NCBI RefSeq assembly: GCF_010450875.1
Contig: NZ_CP048421.1
Span: forward strand, 124,001 to 188,000
Direction: 5' to 3'
Length of the DNA stretch: 64,000 bases
Origin: Sphingomonas insulae
Lineage (GTDB): Bacteria > Pseudomonadota > Alphaproteobacteria > Sphingomonadales > Sphingomonadaceae
Shown piece after piece: positions 7,517 to 16,330 of this stretch. The first letter of the stretch is position 1. Every line of letters starts with the position of its first letter. A program made the translations under genes and the position numbers. The notes under the pieces were generated by a model. The model saw nothing but the letters and a program-made list of their open reading frames with translations. It searched no databases and had not been told where the DNA came from.

Positions 7517-8235
7517 TGGTCGGGCGAGCCGAAGATGCAGGCTCGGCAGGACAGGCGGCCCCAACCCAGGACGTAGGCCGGGTGGGGACGGATCCGCGCT
7601 TGGGCGATCGCGTCCCAGATCAGGCGCTCGGTCCATTTATGGACCGGGCGCCAATGATCGACCGCACGCGCGAGGGTAGATGTGCGATGCGGCTCGAGCG
7701 TCGCATAGCGCGCACGCGAGGGACTCTCCTCGGCGCGCTCGCCGGTGATGACAAGCGTGTGGCCGTCGAGGAAGCGCGATTGATTCCGGATCGCGGCCGC
7801 GAGGACGTCGATCTTCAGCGCTGGGCTGCACCAGCGCATCCGAAGATCGGAAGACGTCTGGGGGAAGAGCCCACGGGTGCCGGCGGGGCCGTTGCCCCCG
7901 GCACGGCCGATGCCGGTCGGCGTCTCGAATACGATCGGGGCGGTCGGCGCGTCGTCGCGCGCCAGCTCGTGCGCGAAGCCGCCTTCGCGCCACGAGACGT
8001 AGAGAGCGATCCCGAAATGGTCGGCGATTGCGCGGACATAGGCCGGCGTGCACGGCCAGTCCATGAAGGTCGGGCCGTGGCCATCGACATCATGGTGATG
8101 CAGCTCGATCGCGTGTGTCGGCACGCCGAGGCTGAGGAGGTGCAGGAGGGCGGCAAGGCTGTCCTTGCCGCCACTGAATGCCACGACGAAGCGCCGGTAG
8201 GCGCCTAGGTCGGGGAGGGCGGCCGGAACGGTCAT
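7513..8235 (-). CDS. PAPS-reductase-family protein
   Basis: This 240-aa protein has a canonical PP-loop, FSGGKDSLAALLHLL, around residues 19-33, typical of phosphoadenosine phosphosulfate reductase-like and DndC-like enzymes. Its C-terminal end contains LSCRACIFGSPDQ with a CxxC pair, and RWCSPALK in the middle provides another conserved Cys. Its start overlaps the ArdC-like stop (ATGA), so the two are co-translated. With the second PP-loop protein at 4779-5723 it may form a nucleotide-activating or sulfur-transfer pair. No DndB, DndD or DndE partner is seen, so calling this phosphorothioation would go beyond the evidence. Confidence 0.85.
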   Translation of the reverse strand: MTVPAALPDLGAYRRFVVAFSGGKDSLAALLHLLSLGVPTHAIELHHHDVDGHGPTFMDWPCTPAYVRAIADHFGIALYVSWREGGFAHELARDDAPTAPIVFETPTGIGRAGGNGPAGTRGLFPQTSSDLRMRWCSPALKIDVLAAAIRNQSRFLDGHTLVITGERAEESPSRARYATLEPHRTSTLARAVDHWRPVHKWTERLIWDAIAQARIRPHPAYVLGWGRLSCRACIFGSPDQ

Positions 8236-9155
8236 GCCGCTTCACGGATCTGGTCCTCGGGCTCGGCCGAGACGTCGAGCCCCGTCGCGCGGAGCAGATA
8301 GCCGACTGCCGCCTCGGCCTTTGCCGCGGCGGTCATGATCGCGCGGCTATCCTTGCGCAGCACATTTAACCACGAGCCGATATAGGCGGCGTGATCGTCC
8401 ATATGCGACGTCGGCAAACCGAGATCGGCACCGAGCAGCGCTGCGGTCATCTCGGCGCAAAGCTCCTCGAACGCATAGGCGTCGTCGCCGAAGCGCTTGC
8501 CGAACGTGCGATCGAGCCGGTCGGGATGGCCGGTCCAGTGGCCAGCCTCATGGGCGAGCGTCGCCGCAAAGTAGGCGCGCGTCGAGAACAGCTCGACGGG
8601 CGGCATGGTGATGCGGTCGGCGGTGCGGTCGTAGAACGCGCGGTCGCCGCGCATGTCGACCGTTGCCGGCAGCGCATCGAGGAAGCGCTGCGCGCGCTCG
8701 GGGAGCGCGTCGGCCGGGGGCACGATGCTGACAGGGCTCGAGTAGAAGTCCGGAGACAGCCCGTCGATCTGGTCGCAATTGAACACGGCGTACGAGCGCA
8801 GCACGCGCCGCATCTCGTCGGTCGTGTCGCCGGTGACGACGGATTCGACGGTCTTGCTGTAGGATTTGTAGAAGATCGCGATCTGCGAGCGCTCGCCCTC
8901 GCGGACCTGGCCGCCAAAGGCCTGCGCCTGTTTGTACGTCATCCAGGTGCGCGAGTTGTAGCCCGCCCCCTCGGCACACAGCCACAGCCAGAAGCAGTTG
9001 ATGCCCTTGTAGGGGTCGCCGGTTGCGCGCAGCGGACGGCCCCCGAGTCCGGGGCGCCACGGCTTGACCCAGGGCCGTACTCCGGATTCGAGCTTGTCGA
9101 TGATGGTGCTGGTGATGACGTCGGCAGGCGAGGGCTTGTCGGTGGTCTGTGCCAC
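8232..9155 (-). CDS. ardC: ArdC-like antirestriction protein with zincin metallopeptidase domain
   Basis: This 307-aa protein has the ArdC N-terminal ssDNA-binding domain (around residues 10-130: DVITSTIIDKLESG, PYKGINCFWLWL, SRTWMTYKQA). A C-terminal zincin-like peptidase domain carries HEAGHW near residue 204 and a downstream ELCAEMTAA glutamate. ArdC proteins enter recipients with conjugating DNA and protect it from restriction. The GTG at 9155 is preferred to the ATG at 9227 because a CAGGAGA site precedes it and the extra N-terminus lacks family character. It heads the operon ArdC, PAPS-reductase, small protein, Rmf-like protein. Confidence 0.88.
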   Translation of the reverse strand: MAQTTDKPSPADVITSTIIDKLESGVRPWVKPWRPGLGGRPLRATGDPYKGINCFWLWLCAEGAGYNSRTWMTYKQAQAFGGQVREGERSQIAIFYKSYSKTVESVVTGDTTDEMRRVLRSYAVFNCDQIDGLSPDFYSSPVSIVPPADALPERAQRFLDALPATVDMRGDRAFYDRTADRITMPPVELFSTRAYFAATLAHEAGHWTGHPDRLDRTFGKRFGDDAYAFEELCAEMTAALLGADLGLPTSHMDDHAAYIGSWLNVLRKDSRAIMTAAAKAEAAVGYLLRATGLDVSAEPEDQIREAA

Positions 9156-9234
9156 GATCGGTCTCCTGGATGAGGTAAGGCAAACCCGGTCAAGCATCCT
9201 CCCCTCTCGGGGGTCGCGGCGGGTCACAAGAAGC

Positions 9235-9264
9235 GGGGCGACACTTGCGCGAAAGTGCCGCCCC
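9235..9264 (-). terminator. Terminator-like hairpin after the ParB-like gene
   Basis: GGGGCG-A-CACTT pairs with AAGTG-C-CGCCCC across one mismatch and a six-base loop. On the minus strand it is followed by CTTCTTGT. It lies 27 bp downstream of the ParB-like stop codon. The T-tract is weak, so the efficiency is uncertain. Confidence 0.6.
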
Positions 9265-9291
9265 AGGTGCCTCGAAATGTGCGAGCCGGCG

Positions 9292-11364
9292 TCAGGCCGC
9301 TTGGCTCAAATCCTCGGCTTCGTGATCATCGCCCCCCTCGGACGCGATCGCGTCGTCGCCGTCCTCATCGAGATCTTCATCCTCGGCCGGATCGGCGTCG
9401 TCGACGTCGTCGGTGAAGGTGGAGCGCAGCGGCGTCCTGGCCGGCTTCTCTTGCGCCTCGAAGCGCATCGCCTCGGGCAACCAGGCCGTCGCCTTTTCGC
9501 GGATCTCCGCTTCGACGATGCCCTGGCCGTTGCACAGAGATGCACAGGTGCCGGCGAGGTCACCCTTCTTGGCGTCCTTGTAGCGGCCGCGCAGGATCGG
9601 GCCGCCAATTTCCTCGAGCGCGTCGAGCATGAGGGTCTTCTTGACCCGACCGAAGAAGTTCTCGGCCGTCGGGCGCCACCAATTTTCGACCTGGATGTCG
9701 AGGAGGCGACCGAGATGGTCATGGAACCCGTTGCTGCGGTAGCCCTCGGCGACATTGAGCGTGGGCTCCAGCGTACGTGCGATCGAGAACGCCACCCACG
9801 CGCCCCGGGCCTCATCGTCGAGCGCCCGGAAGGCGTCGAACCGCTCGGTCATGGTCTTGTGCCCGGCCCAGCTCGTGTCGAGACGCTGCCGCTGATCGTC
9901 GATGGTCTGCGACGCCATCGATCCCTCGTCGCGGAACCCAAAGATCGGGAACCCCGCGGCGCCCGATTTCAGGGTTGAATGGTTAGGGATATGGGCCTGC
10001 TCGAAGACCACGTTCTGCGCCATCAGGAAGATGGTCAGGTCGAGGGCGAGTCCCTGGTCGCTGGCGATATGGGCGACGAGGATCTGTCGGCGCTGGGTCG
10101 CCAGTTCGTCGATCAACGTGGCGCTGAGCTTCGGACCCTGCTCGGCATCGCTGGCAAGGCCTTCCCCGGCTGCGCCGCCCGACTCCTTGGGCGGCGCGTT
10201 GGGATCCACGACCGGCTTTTCGCTGAACAGGCGGGTGTGAACGCGAGGTTGGCCGTCGCCCCCGATATAGACGAACGTCCCGATCTGGCTTTTAAGCGCC
10301 GGATCGATCTCGTGACGGGCGTCTTCGATGGTTTCCAGCTCGCGCTCGATCGCCTCGATGCGCGCGTTCGCCGCCTCGGCCTCGGCGCTGCCGTCGGGCA
10401 GTTCCTGCTCGAGCTGGTCGATCAGCGCCTCGTTCTCGCACCCCAGTGCCTCGACACGCGCGGTCTCGTCCTCGGTGAGGGCGCGAGCGGGTGCGTGGTA
10501 CTCGTGGAGCTGGCGCTCGAGGTCGTAGGGGACGTGCGTCGCCGCGATCGGCGTGACGAACGCGAGGCCCTGGTCTCTCGCCAGTTCGGCCGCTGCGGCT
10601 TCGAGCTTCGAGGCGGCAAGCGTCTCGATCAGGTCGACGTCGATCCAGTTCTCGTCGCCTTCTGTGGCGAACAGGTCGCCCTCGATGCGGCCGCCTGCGG
10701 CGACATAGGCTTCGCGACCGACAAAACGGGCCTTGGCGTCGTTCGCCTTGACCGTGCCGTTGAGGATGGCGCGACGGATGTTGTCGGGATTGTCGCCATA
10801 GTAGGACGTTTTCATCTGGGCGAACACGCGGGCCTGACGGTCGAGGTCGGTGGTGACGGCGTAAGCCTGCGCAACGCCGAGCGTGATCTCGCCGGCTGCG
10901 AGCGCCTCGAAGACAGCCGGGGCCAGCTCGGCAAGGCGCACGCGCTGCTCCACGAAGCGGGTGGTCACGCCCTGACGCTTGGCGACGTCCTCGGCCGTCA
11001 TGCCCTTCTGGATCAGGAAGTTGAATGCAGTGCATTCGTCAGCCGAATTCATCGGCACCCGCTGAAAGTTCTCGGCGAGGCTTGTCTCGATTGCGTTGTC
11101 GTCGTCGCTCAGCACGAGGACCGGGACACTGTGGTCAGCGGGGAGGGTGCCCTGCTCGATCAAGAGCTGGAGCGCGCGCAGGCGGCGACCGCCCGCCTTC
11201 ACGGTGAACGTACCCGCCTTCTTGAGCGGGGTGACGATCAGGTTCTGCAACAGACACTGCGCTGCGATGTTGGCGGCGAGGGTATCAATGCCTGCGTCGC
11301 GGTTGGATTTGCGGACATTGTCCTTCGAGAGCGAGAGGTTCTTGACCTTCACGGACTGGATCAT
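9292..11364 (-). CDS. ParB-like nuclease/partition-domain protein, 690 aa
   Basis: The N-terminal 200 residues are a ParB/Spo0J domain. They show NVRKSNRDAG, the signature VKAGGRRLRALQLL, SLAENFQRVPMNSADECTAF and a helix-turn-helix (GMTAEDVAKRQGVTTRFVEQ). The remaining 490 residues include a coiled-coil region near 320-345 and a very acidic tail (DDVDDADPAEDEDLDEDGDD). At 690 aa it is about twice the size of a segregation ParB, and no parA is adjacent. It therefore fits the accessory ParB-like proteins found on conjugative elements and phages, some of which are nucleases, better than a partition protein. It has a leader motif at 11435-11457 and a terminator behind it. Confidence 0.85.
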   Translation of the reverse strand: MIQSVKVKNLSLSKDNVRKSNRDAGIDTLAANIAAQCLLQNLIVTPLKKAGTFTVKAGGRRLRALQLLIEQGTLPADHSVPVLVLSDDDNAIETSLAENFQRVPMNSADECTAFNFLIQKGMTAEDVAKRQGVTTRFVEQRVRLAELAPAVFEALAAGEITLGVAQAYAVTTDLDRQARVFAQMKTSYYGDNPDNIRRAILNGTVKANDAKARFVGREAYVAAGGRIEGDLFATEGDENWIDVDLIETLAASKLEAAAAELARDQGLAFVTPIAATHVPYDLERQLHEYHAPARALTEDETARVEALGCENEALIDQLEQELPDGSAEAEAANARIEAIERELETIEDARHEIDPALKSQIGTFVYIGGDGQPRVHTRLFSEKPVVDPNAPPKESGGAAGEGLASDAEQGPKLSATLIDELATQRRQILVAHIASDQGLALDLTIFLMAQNVVFEQAHIPNHSTLKSGAAGFPIFGFRDEGSMASQTIDDQRQRLDTSWAGHKTMTERFDAFRALDDEARGAWVAFSIARTLEPTLNVAEGYRSNGFHDHLGRLLDIQVENWWRPTAENFFGRVKKTLMLDALEEIGGPILRGRYKDAKKGDLAGTCASLCNGQGIVEAEIREKATAWLPEAMRFEAQEKPARTPLRSTFTDDVDDADPAEDEDLDEDGDDAIASEGGDDHEAEDLSQAA

Positions 11365-11434
11365 CGATCATACTCCATTCGGGATAAGCGCGGCCGTTCC
11401 GACCGTCACGCGAGCCTGATCCTCCAAGCTCACA

Positions 11435-11457
11435 AAGCCGAAGGCTCCCTCCCCTCC
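11435..11457 (-). promoter_or_regulatory. Shared GA-rich/AGCCTTCGGCT leader motif, copy 2
   Basis: On the minus strand it reads GGAGGGGAGGGAGCCTTCGG then CTT, 71 bp upstream of the ParB-like start codon. It matches copy 3 at 15758-15779 at nearly every position. The stop of the methyltransferase-helicase gene is only 33 bp away, so the motif sits in the short gap that must hold the ParB-like promoter. Confidence 0.6.
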
Positions 11458-11489
11458 CTTTGATGATCGGGAAGAAAGCCCGGTGTCGG

Positions 11490-14400
11490 TTAGGCGGTGA
11501 TGCGGTCGATCACGGCCGCGGCGGTCGCGAGCGGAATGAACATCCGCGTCTTGTGCTGGATGATCTCGGTGAAGCATCCGGCCGCCTTCAGCTCGGCGAG
11601 CCGCGTGTGTGGCCAATCGAGCAATTCGAGGCGCTGCTGGGAGGCAACCAGACTGCGCTTGAGGCGATAGGCGCCCACGGTCGAGATCTCTCGGGTGCCC
11701 ATAACGTGCTTGGCGCTGTCAGCGCCGGAGACGGTGATGGTAGCGGCAATCCCAAAGGCGTCCGCGAGCTTGGAGACGAGAGGGGCGGGGACGATCCGGC
11801 CAAGGAAGGACTGGCCATCGTCTGTATTGAGCCGCCAGACCTGAACATGATCGTCGGGCAGGCGATCCCAGACGGGGAGCAGAAGCCCGCTGACGAGATA
11901 GAGCGTGCTGATGCGGGTCTTTCCCGCCATCTCCGCCACCTCGGCCTGCCACAGAGCGGCGAACTCTTCCTCGCTAGCCTCCTCCCACATCGTCTCGACG
12001 AGAAGGTCTTGGCGCATTCGCTCGCTGCGAGTCGGGCGGACCAGCTCGTCGCGGCGCACAATCTCGCCATCGTCGTCGGTCAGAGAGTAGGTGCTGCACC
12101 GGATCGCGGCCTTGCCCGACTTGCGGTTGACGATGGGCCGCGCGTCATCACCGAGGATGCGCAGCGCGGGCTCGAGCGCGAGCGGCTTGTAGCGTTCCTC
12201 GGTCTCGAGCCGGAGGATCTCGGTCTCGGCGCCGCTGGTCTGGTCGCGCCGGATGACGGTGCGATCAAGGATCGTAATTCGCTCGGCGTTGATGCTCTCG
12301 ACGCCCAGATCGAGCGTGCCGGCTTCCTTGGCCGCCTCGATGCGCGCCTCGATCAGGCCGAGATACTCGTCGAAGATCGCGTTCTGGAGCGCGATCCGCA
12401 GCGCCAGAATGCGGTTGAGCCAGCGCTGGATGGGCGGCAGGTCTTCCTTCAGACCACCCCCTTCGCCCTCCAGCTCGAGGCCGGTGAGCTTCTGGAACTG
12501 GTCGAGCGTGGTCGAGCGCAGCTTGCCATCGGCAAGCAGGCGAAACCACTGGTCCAGCGACTCCTTCGCATAGTCGCTTTCGAGATTGTCTCGCGGGTCG
12601 AACAGGCCCTGTCCGCCCGTTTGCCGCTGGCCGCGTGTGAGCGCGCCCAAGCTGTCGAGCCGGCGCGCGATCGTCGAGATGAAGCGTCGCTCGCCCCGAC
12701 AATCGGTCGACACCGGTCGGAACAGCGGCGCGGTCGCCTGATGCGTCCGGTGCGTCCGGCCGAGTCCCTGGATGGCGGCGTCAGCACGCCAACCGGGCTC
12801 GAGGAGATAGTGATTGCGCCGCGACTGGTTCTCAGCGGTAAGACTTGCATGATAGCTGCGGCCGGTGCCGCCAGCATCGGAGAAGATCAGGATCTTCTTG
12901 GCACCGCGCATGAAGGAGTCGGTCTCGGCGAGATTGGTGCGCGGGCTGCGGCTTTCGACGCGTTGGCGGCCGTGGGGGTCCATGAAGACGCGCCGGCTGC
13001 GCCCCGTGACCTCGGCGACGGCATCCGTGCCGAAATGCCCGATGATGTGATCGAGGGCGGAGCCGACGATCGGGAGGGCGCAAAGCTGCTCGACCAGGGT
13101 GTCGCGCATCGCCAGCGCCTCCTGGCTGAACACAGGACGGCCGTCCTCGCCCGACATCGGTTCGGAGCGGATCTTGCCGGTGTCATCGACAAAGGTCTTC
13201 ATCTGCCGCACTGGGAAAGCAGCCGTCAGATAGGACATGACGAACTCACGCGGCGACAACTCGATGTCGAGATTGGCCCGTTCCTCGATGGTCAGCGCCG
13301 CCAGTGCCCGGTTGAGCATCGCCTCGGACGTCGAGACGAGCTGGATCACGACGCTCTCGCCGCGGTCGAGGTCGGCGCGGATCGCGGGGATCAGAGCCGG
13401 CAGCTTCATGCCGATCAGGAGCTGGCAGAAGAACCGCTGCTTGGTGGACTCGAAGATCGACAACGCGGCCGCCTTGGCGCCGCTGTTGTAGGTATCGTTC
13501 GAGAAGCTGTCTGTGACGCGGGTGGCATCGAGTGCAGCGCGCAGGTTCGCGTGGATGATCGCCCAGGCATCGGCATAGGCGTCGTACACCTCGATCTGGT
13601 CGGGCGTGAGCTGGTGTTCGAGGATGTCGTATTCGACGCCGGCGAAAGACAGCGCGCGGGCGACATAGAGCCCCTGCATCTTCAGGTCACGGGCGATCAG
13701 CTCCATCGCCGCGATCCCGCCACGGCGCAGGGATTCGACGAACGCCTTGCGATCGGCGAACGCCGTGCCGGGACCCCAGAGCCCGAGCCGGGTCGCATAG
13801 GCGAGGTTGTTGACGTCGGACGCGCCGGTCGCAGACACGTACAGGACGCGGGCGCGCGGTAGGAGGTTCTGCAATCGGACACCGGCGATCCCTTGGTCGG
13901 AGCCGTCTTTGGTGCCGAAGCGGCCTTCGCCGCCTGCGACACCTGCCATCTCATGCGCCTCGTCGAACACGACCATGCCGTCATAGTCGTCTCCGAACCA
14001 TTCGAGGATCTGCTGGAGCCGGCTGCCCTTGTCGCCGCGATTGGAGCGCAGCGTCGCATAGGTGAGGAAGAGGATGCCCTCACCGGCGCCGATTGGGGTG
14101 CCGAGCTTCCACTGGTTGAGATGCTGGATGTCGAGCGCGAGACCGCCCACGGCGGTCCAGTCGCGGCGCGCGTCCTCGAGGAGGGTCTCGGTCTTCGAGA
14201 TCCAGATGTGCTTGCGGCGGCCGCGCAGCCACTGGTCGAGGACGATCGCGGCGACCTGGCGGCCCTTGCCGGCGCCGGTGCCGTCGCCAAGGAAGAAGCC
14301 GGTCCGATAAGGACGGCCTGCCTCATCGGGCGTGAGCGACAAGCCCTCTTCGACGGCCTTGAACAAGCCGGGGATGTCGCGTTCGAAGGCGTCGCCGGCG

Positions 14401-15713
14401 TAGATCAGCGTTTCCAATTGGGCGTCGGAAAGCGTTTTCGCGTCGACGACAGACTGCGAGAGGGTAGGGACGTAGGACGGTCGTGGCGCGGTGATCGAAC
14501 CCATGGCGATCGACTCCACCAGCGCGGTGGGGTGCATCGACGCGCACGGGATGGCGATCCGGCTCGGCCGATAGGGCAGGTACACGCCGACGGCTTCGCC
14601 GGTCGGAACCGGCTCGGCAAAGACGGTGTAATCGATTGGTCGCGCGACAAGCGCCAGCGCGGATTTGGGGGTCGGGGCGGCGAGGCGCGGCTTGCTGGCG
14701 AGGCCGCCTAGCAGCGAGCCACGCCCACTCGGGCGAACCAGCTGAGGAGCAGATGCTCGCATTGCGGCAGCGGGTGACGGAGAGACGGCGTGGGCCTCGA
14801 TCGCGGCGAGCGCTTCGACCAGCGACCCGCATCGGATCAGCTCGGCAGACGCGCCGGCACCCTTTTCCAGCACCACGATCTTCACGGGCTGGCTGGTGCC
14901 ATGCTTGGCATAGGCGTTCGCCGGCAGCTCGAGGTGGAGCGTCAGCGTGCACCCCTCGATCGCCTTGGCCCAGGCCCGGCTCGACGTGTCGGCGCGATCG
15001 GGGACGATGGCCGCGCAGCGGCCCCCGGCACCGAGCCGCATGAGCGCGGCGCGAAGGTGCCGGAAGGCAGCAAGCGGATCGGCGTGGCGGCCGATGCTGC
15101 GCGAGAATGGGGGGTTGATGAGGACGGCTGTCGGCCGGATGCTCGGCGCCAGCAGGTCATGAATCAGTTCGGCGTCGTGTCGCGTGACGGGCACGCCGGG
15201 AAAGGCGGCGCCAAGCATCTCGGCGCGAACCGGATCGATCTCGTTGAGGACCAGGCGCGCCCCCGCCCGGCGCGCGAAGACCGCAAGGAGCCCGGTGCCA
15301 GCAGAGGGTTCGAGCACCAGATCGGTGGCCGCGATGCGGGCAGCGAGCGTCGCGAGGTAAGCGATCGGCGCCGGGGTCGAGAATTGCTGAAGTTCGATCT
15401 GCTCTTCGCTGCGGACCGTGTGGGTCGGCAGATTGACGACCAGGTCAGTGAGCGCCGCGAGGCAAGCGCCCGGGTCGGCGGGAAGGTCTGCCTTTGCCAG
15501 GTGCATGACTTCGGCCAGTTCGAGCATGTCGAAGGCGTCGCGGATCGACCAGCGGCCATCGGCGGATGATCCGCCATGGGCTTGCTCCATGACCCACAGC
15601 AGCGCGTCGCGCTGGAGAGATCCGTTCCTGGCAATCGTGTCGGCAACCGCCTTGGCGGCGGTGATCGACGGTTCGGTGAAATCAAGTTCGAGAGCTGCAG
15701 CCGAGATGCGCAT
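11490..15713 (-). CDS. Methyltransferase/Strawberry-notch SF2 helicase fusion, 1407 aa
   Basis: The N-terminal 330 residues form an N6-type DNA methyltransferase. Motif I is LEPSAGTGLLAVFARRAG near 137-155, and the catalytic LINPPFS is near 198. The remainder is a Strawberry-notch superfamily-2 helicase: Walker A GDGTGAGKGRQ near 477, Walker B VVFDEAHEM near 581, and motif VI GLGRTHRTHQ near 986, with the Sbno C-terminal region after it. The start at 15713 has an AAGGAGG site at ideal spacing. The architecture is that of phage P1 DarB-type and plasmid 'polyvalent' proteins, which protect incoming DNA from restriction. It shares the leader motif with the ParB-like gene, so the two probably act in the same process. 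Confidence 0.88.
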   Translation of the reverse strand: MRISAAALELDFTEPSITAAKAVADTIARNGSLQRDALLWVMEQAHGGSSADGRWSIRDAFDMLELAEVMHLAKADLPADPGACLAALTDLVVNLPTHTVRSEEQIELQQFSTPAPIAYLATLAARIAATDLVLEPSAGTGLLAVFARRAGARLVLNEIDPVRAEMLGAAFPGVPVTRHDAELIHDLLAPSIRPTAVLINPPFSRSIGRHADPLAAFRHLRAALMRLGAGGRCAAIVPDRADTSSRAWAKAIEGCTLTLHLELPANAYAKHGTSQPVKIVVLEKGAGASAELIRCGSLVEALAAIEAHAVSPSPAAAMRASAPQLVRPSGRGSLLGGLASKPRLAAPTPKSALALVARPIDYTVFAEPVPTGEAVGVYLPYRPSRIAIPCASMHPTALVESIAMGSITAPRPSYVPTLSQSVVDAKTLSDAQLETLIYAGDAFERDIPGLFKAVEEGLSLTPDEAGRPYRTGFFLGDGTGAGKGRQVAAIVLDQWLRGRRKHIWISKTETLLEDARRDWTAVGGLALDIQHLNQWKLGTPIGAGEGILFLTYATLRSNRGDKGSRLQQILEWFGDDYDGMVVFDEAHEMAGVAGGEGRFGTKDGSDQGIAGVRLQNLLPRARVLYVSATGASDVNNLAYATRLGLWGPGTAFADRKAFVESLRRGGIAAMELIARDLKMQGLYVARALSFAGVEYDILEHQLTPDQIEVYDAYADAWAIIHANLRAALDATRVTDSFSNDTYNSGAKAAALSIFESTKQRFFCQLLIGMKLPALIPAIRADLDRGESVVIQLVSTSEAMLNRALAALTIEERANLDIELSPREFVMSYLTAAFPVRQMKTFVDDTGKIRSEPMSGEDGRPVFSQEALAMRDTLVEQLCALPIVGSALDHIIGHFGTDAVAEVTGRSRRVFMDPHGRQRVESRSPRTNLAETDSFMRGAKKILIFSDAGGTGRSYHASLTAENQSRRNHYLLEPGWRADAAIQGLGRTHRTHQATAPLFRPVSTDCRGERRFISTIARRLDSLGALTRGQRQTGGQGLFDPRDNLESDYAKESLDQWFRLLADGKLRSTTLDQFQKLTGLELEGEGGGLKEDLPPIQRWLNRILALRIALQNAIFDEYLGLIEARIEAAKEAGTLDLGVESINAERITILDRTVIRRDQTSGAETEILRLETEERYKPLALEPALRILGDDARPIVNRKSGKAAIRCSTYSLTDDDGEIVRRDELVRPTRSERMRQDLLVETMWEEASEEEFAALWQAEVAEMAGKTRISTLYLVSGLLLPVWDRLPDDHVQVWRLNTDDGQSFLGRIVPAPLVSKLADAFGIAATITVSGADSAKHVMGTREISTVGAYRLKRSLVASQQRLELLDWPHTRLAELKAAGCFTEIIQHKTRMFIPLATAAAVIDRITA

Positions 15714-15757
15714 CGAGGGCCTCCTTCATGTCGACCGGTGCTCATCACCGGATCGCC

Positions 15758-15779
15758 AAGCCGAAGGCTCCCTCTCCTC
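15758..15779 (-). promoter_or_regulatory. Shared GA-rich/AGCCTTCGGCT leader motif, copy 3
   Basis: On the minus strand it reads GAGGAGAGGGAGCCTTCGGC followed by TT, 45 bp upstream of the methyltransferase-helicase start. Its close match to copies 1 and 2 across unrelated genes argues for a common regulatory function and against chance GC composition. Confidence 0.6.
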
Positions 15780-15956
15780 TATGCTTGCGAAGACGGCATT
15801 CGCAGCTGCGTCAGGACGTTCGAGGACGGCATCGTCGATGTACCGCGTTGCTATCGGTGCGATCGGACGGGCCTTTCAGACTGACTCGAGCGCGCGGCAC
15901 CCGTGCGGTCCAGATAACGCCTTGGCGGAGCCGCACAGCTTTCGACGAAGCGCCCC

Positions 15957-16000
15957 TACGTGTAACCCACGCGAGCGCTGTCTCCAATGTGTTACACGTA
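15957..16000. repeat. Inverted repeat TACGTGTAAC...GTTACACGTA
   Basis: Two perfect 10-bp arms lie 24 bp apart, in the 617-bp space between the methyltransferase-helicase and repA. The centre-to-centre distance is 34 bp, about three helical turns. It could be an operator or a partition/centromere-like site near the replication genes. The rest of 15780-16330 shows no gene or other structure. Confidence 0.5.
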
Positions 16001-16330
16001 ACCGTTCGACGATGGCGGGATCACTATTTTCAGAGCCGTGATTCCCACCACTTCACCGGCTTCGCGCTCGGCATGGGACTAGACGCGCGCACAAGGTGCA
16101 GGGTCGATTTGCACCGGTCGATCGCCTGGATCACAGATCGGCTCGATGGCTACAGAGGCATCAGAGAAAGCTGCCGCCAAGAGCTTCGATTTGGATCACC
16201 TTCACAGCCAAACCGTTGCGACGTTGATCAACGAAAACGTGCCCGAGCAGCCTGGGCCGTAGATGCGTCTACAGGTTCAATCGCTGTAGGCGGCGTTCCT
16301 GGGTGAACCGCGAAACCCCAGCGCGGCAGA

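Noticed and set aside
7513..8235. DndC of a phosphorothioation system
   Set aside because: No dndB, dndD or dndE relatives are found nearby, and the PP-loop motif alone is shared by many families.
9292..11364. ParB-like gene as the plasmid partition ParB
   Set aside because: It is twice the usual length, has no adjacent parA, and sits among anti-restriction genes.
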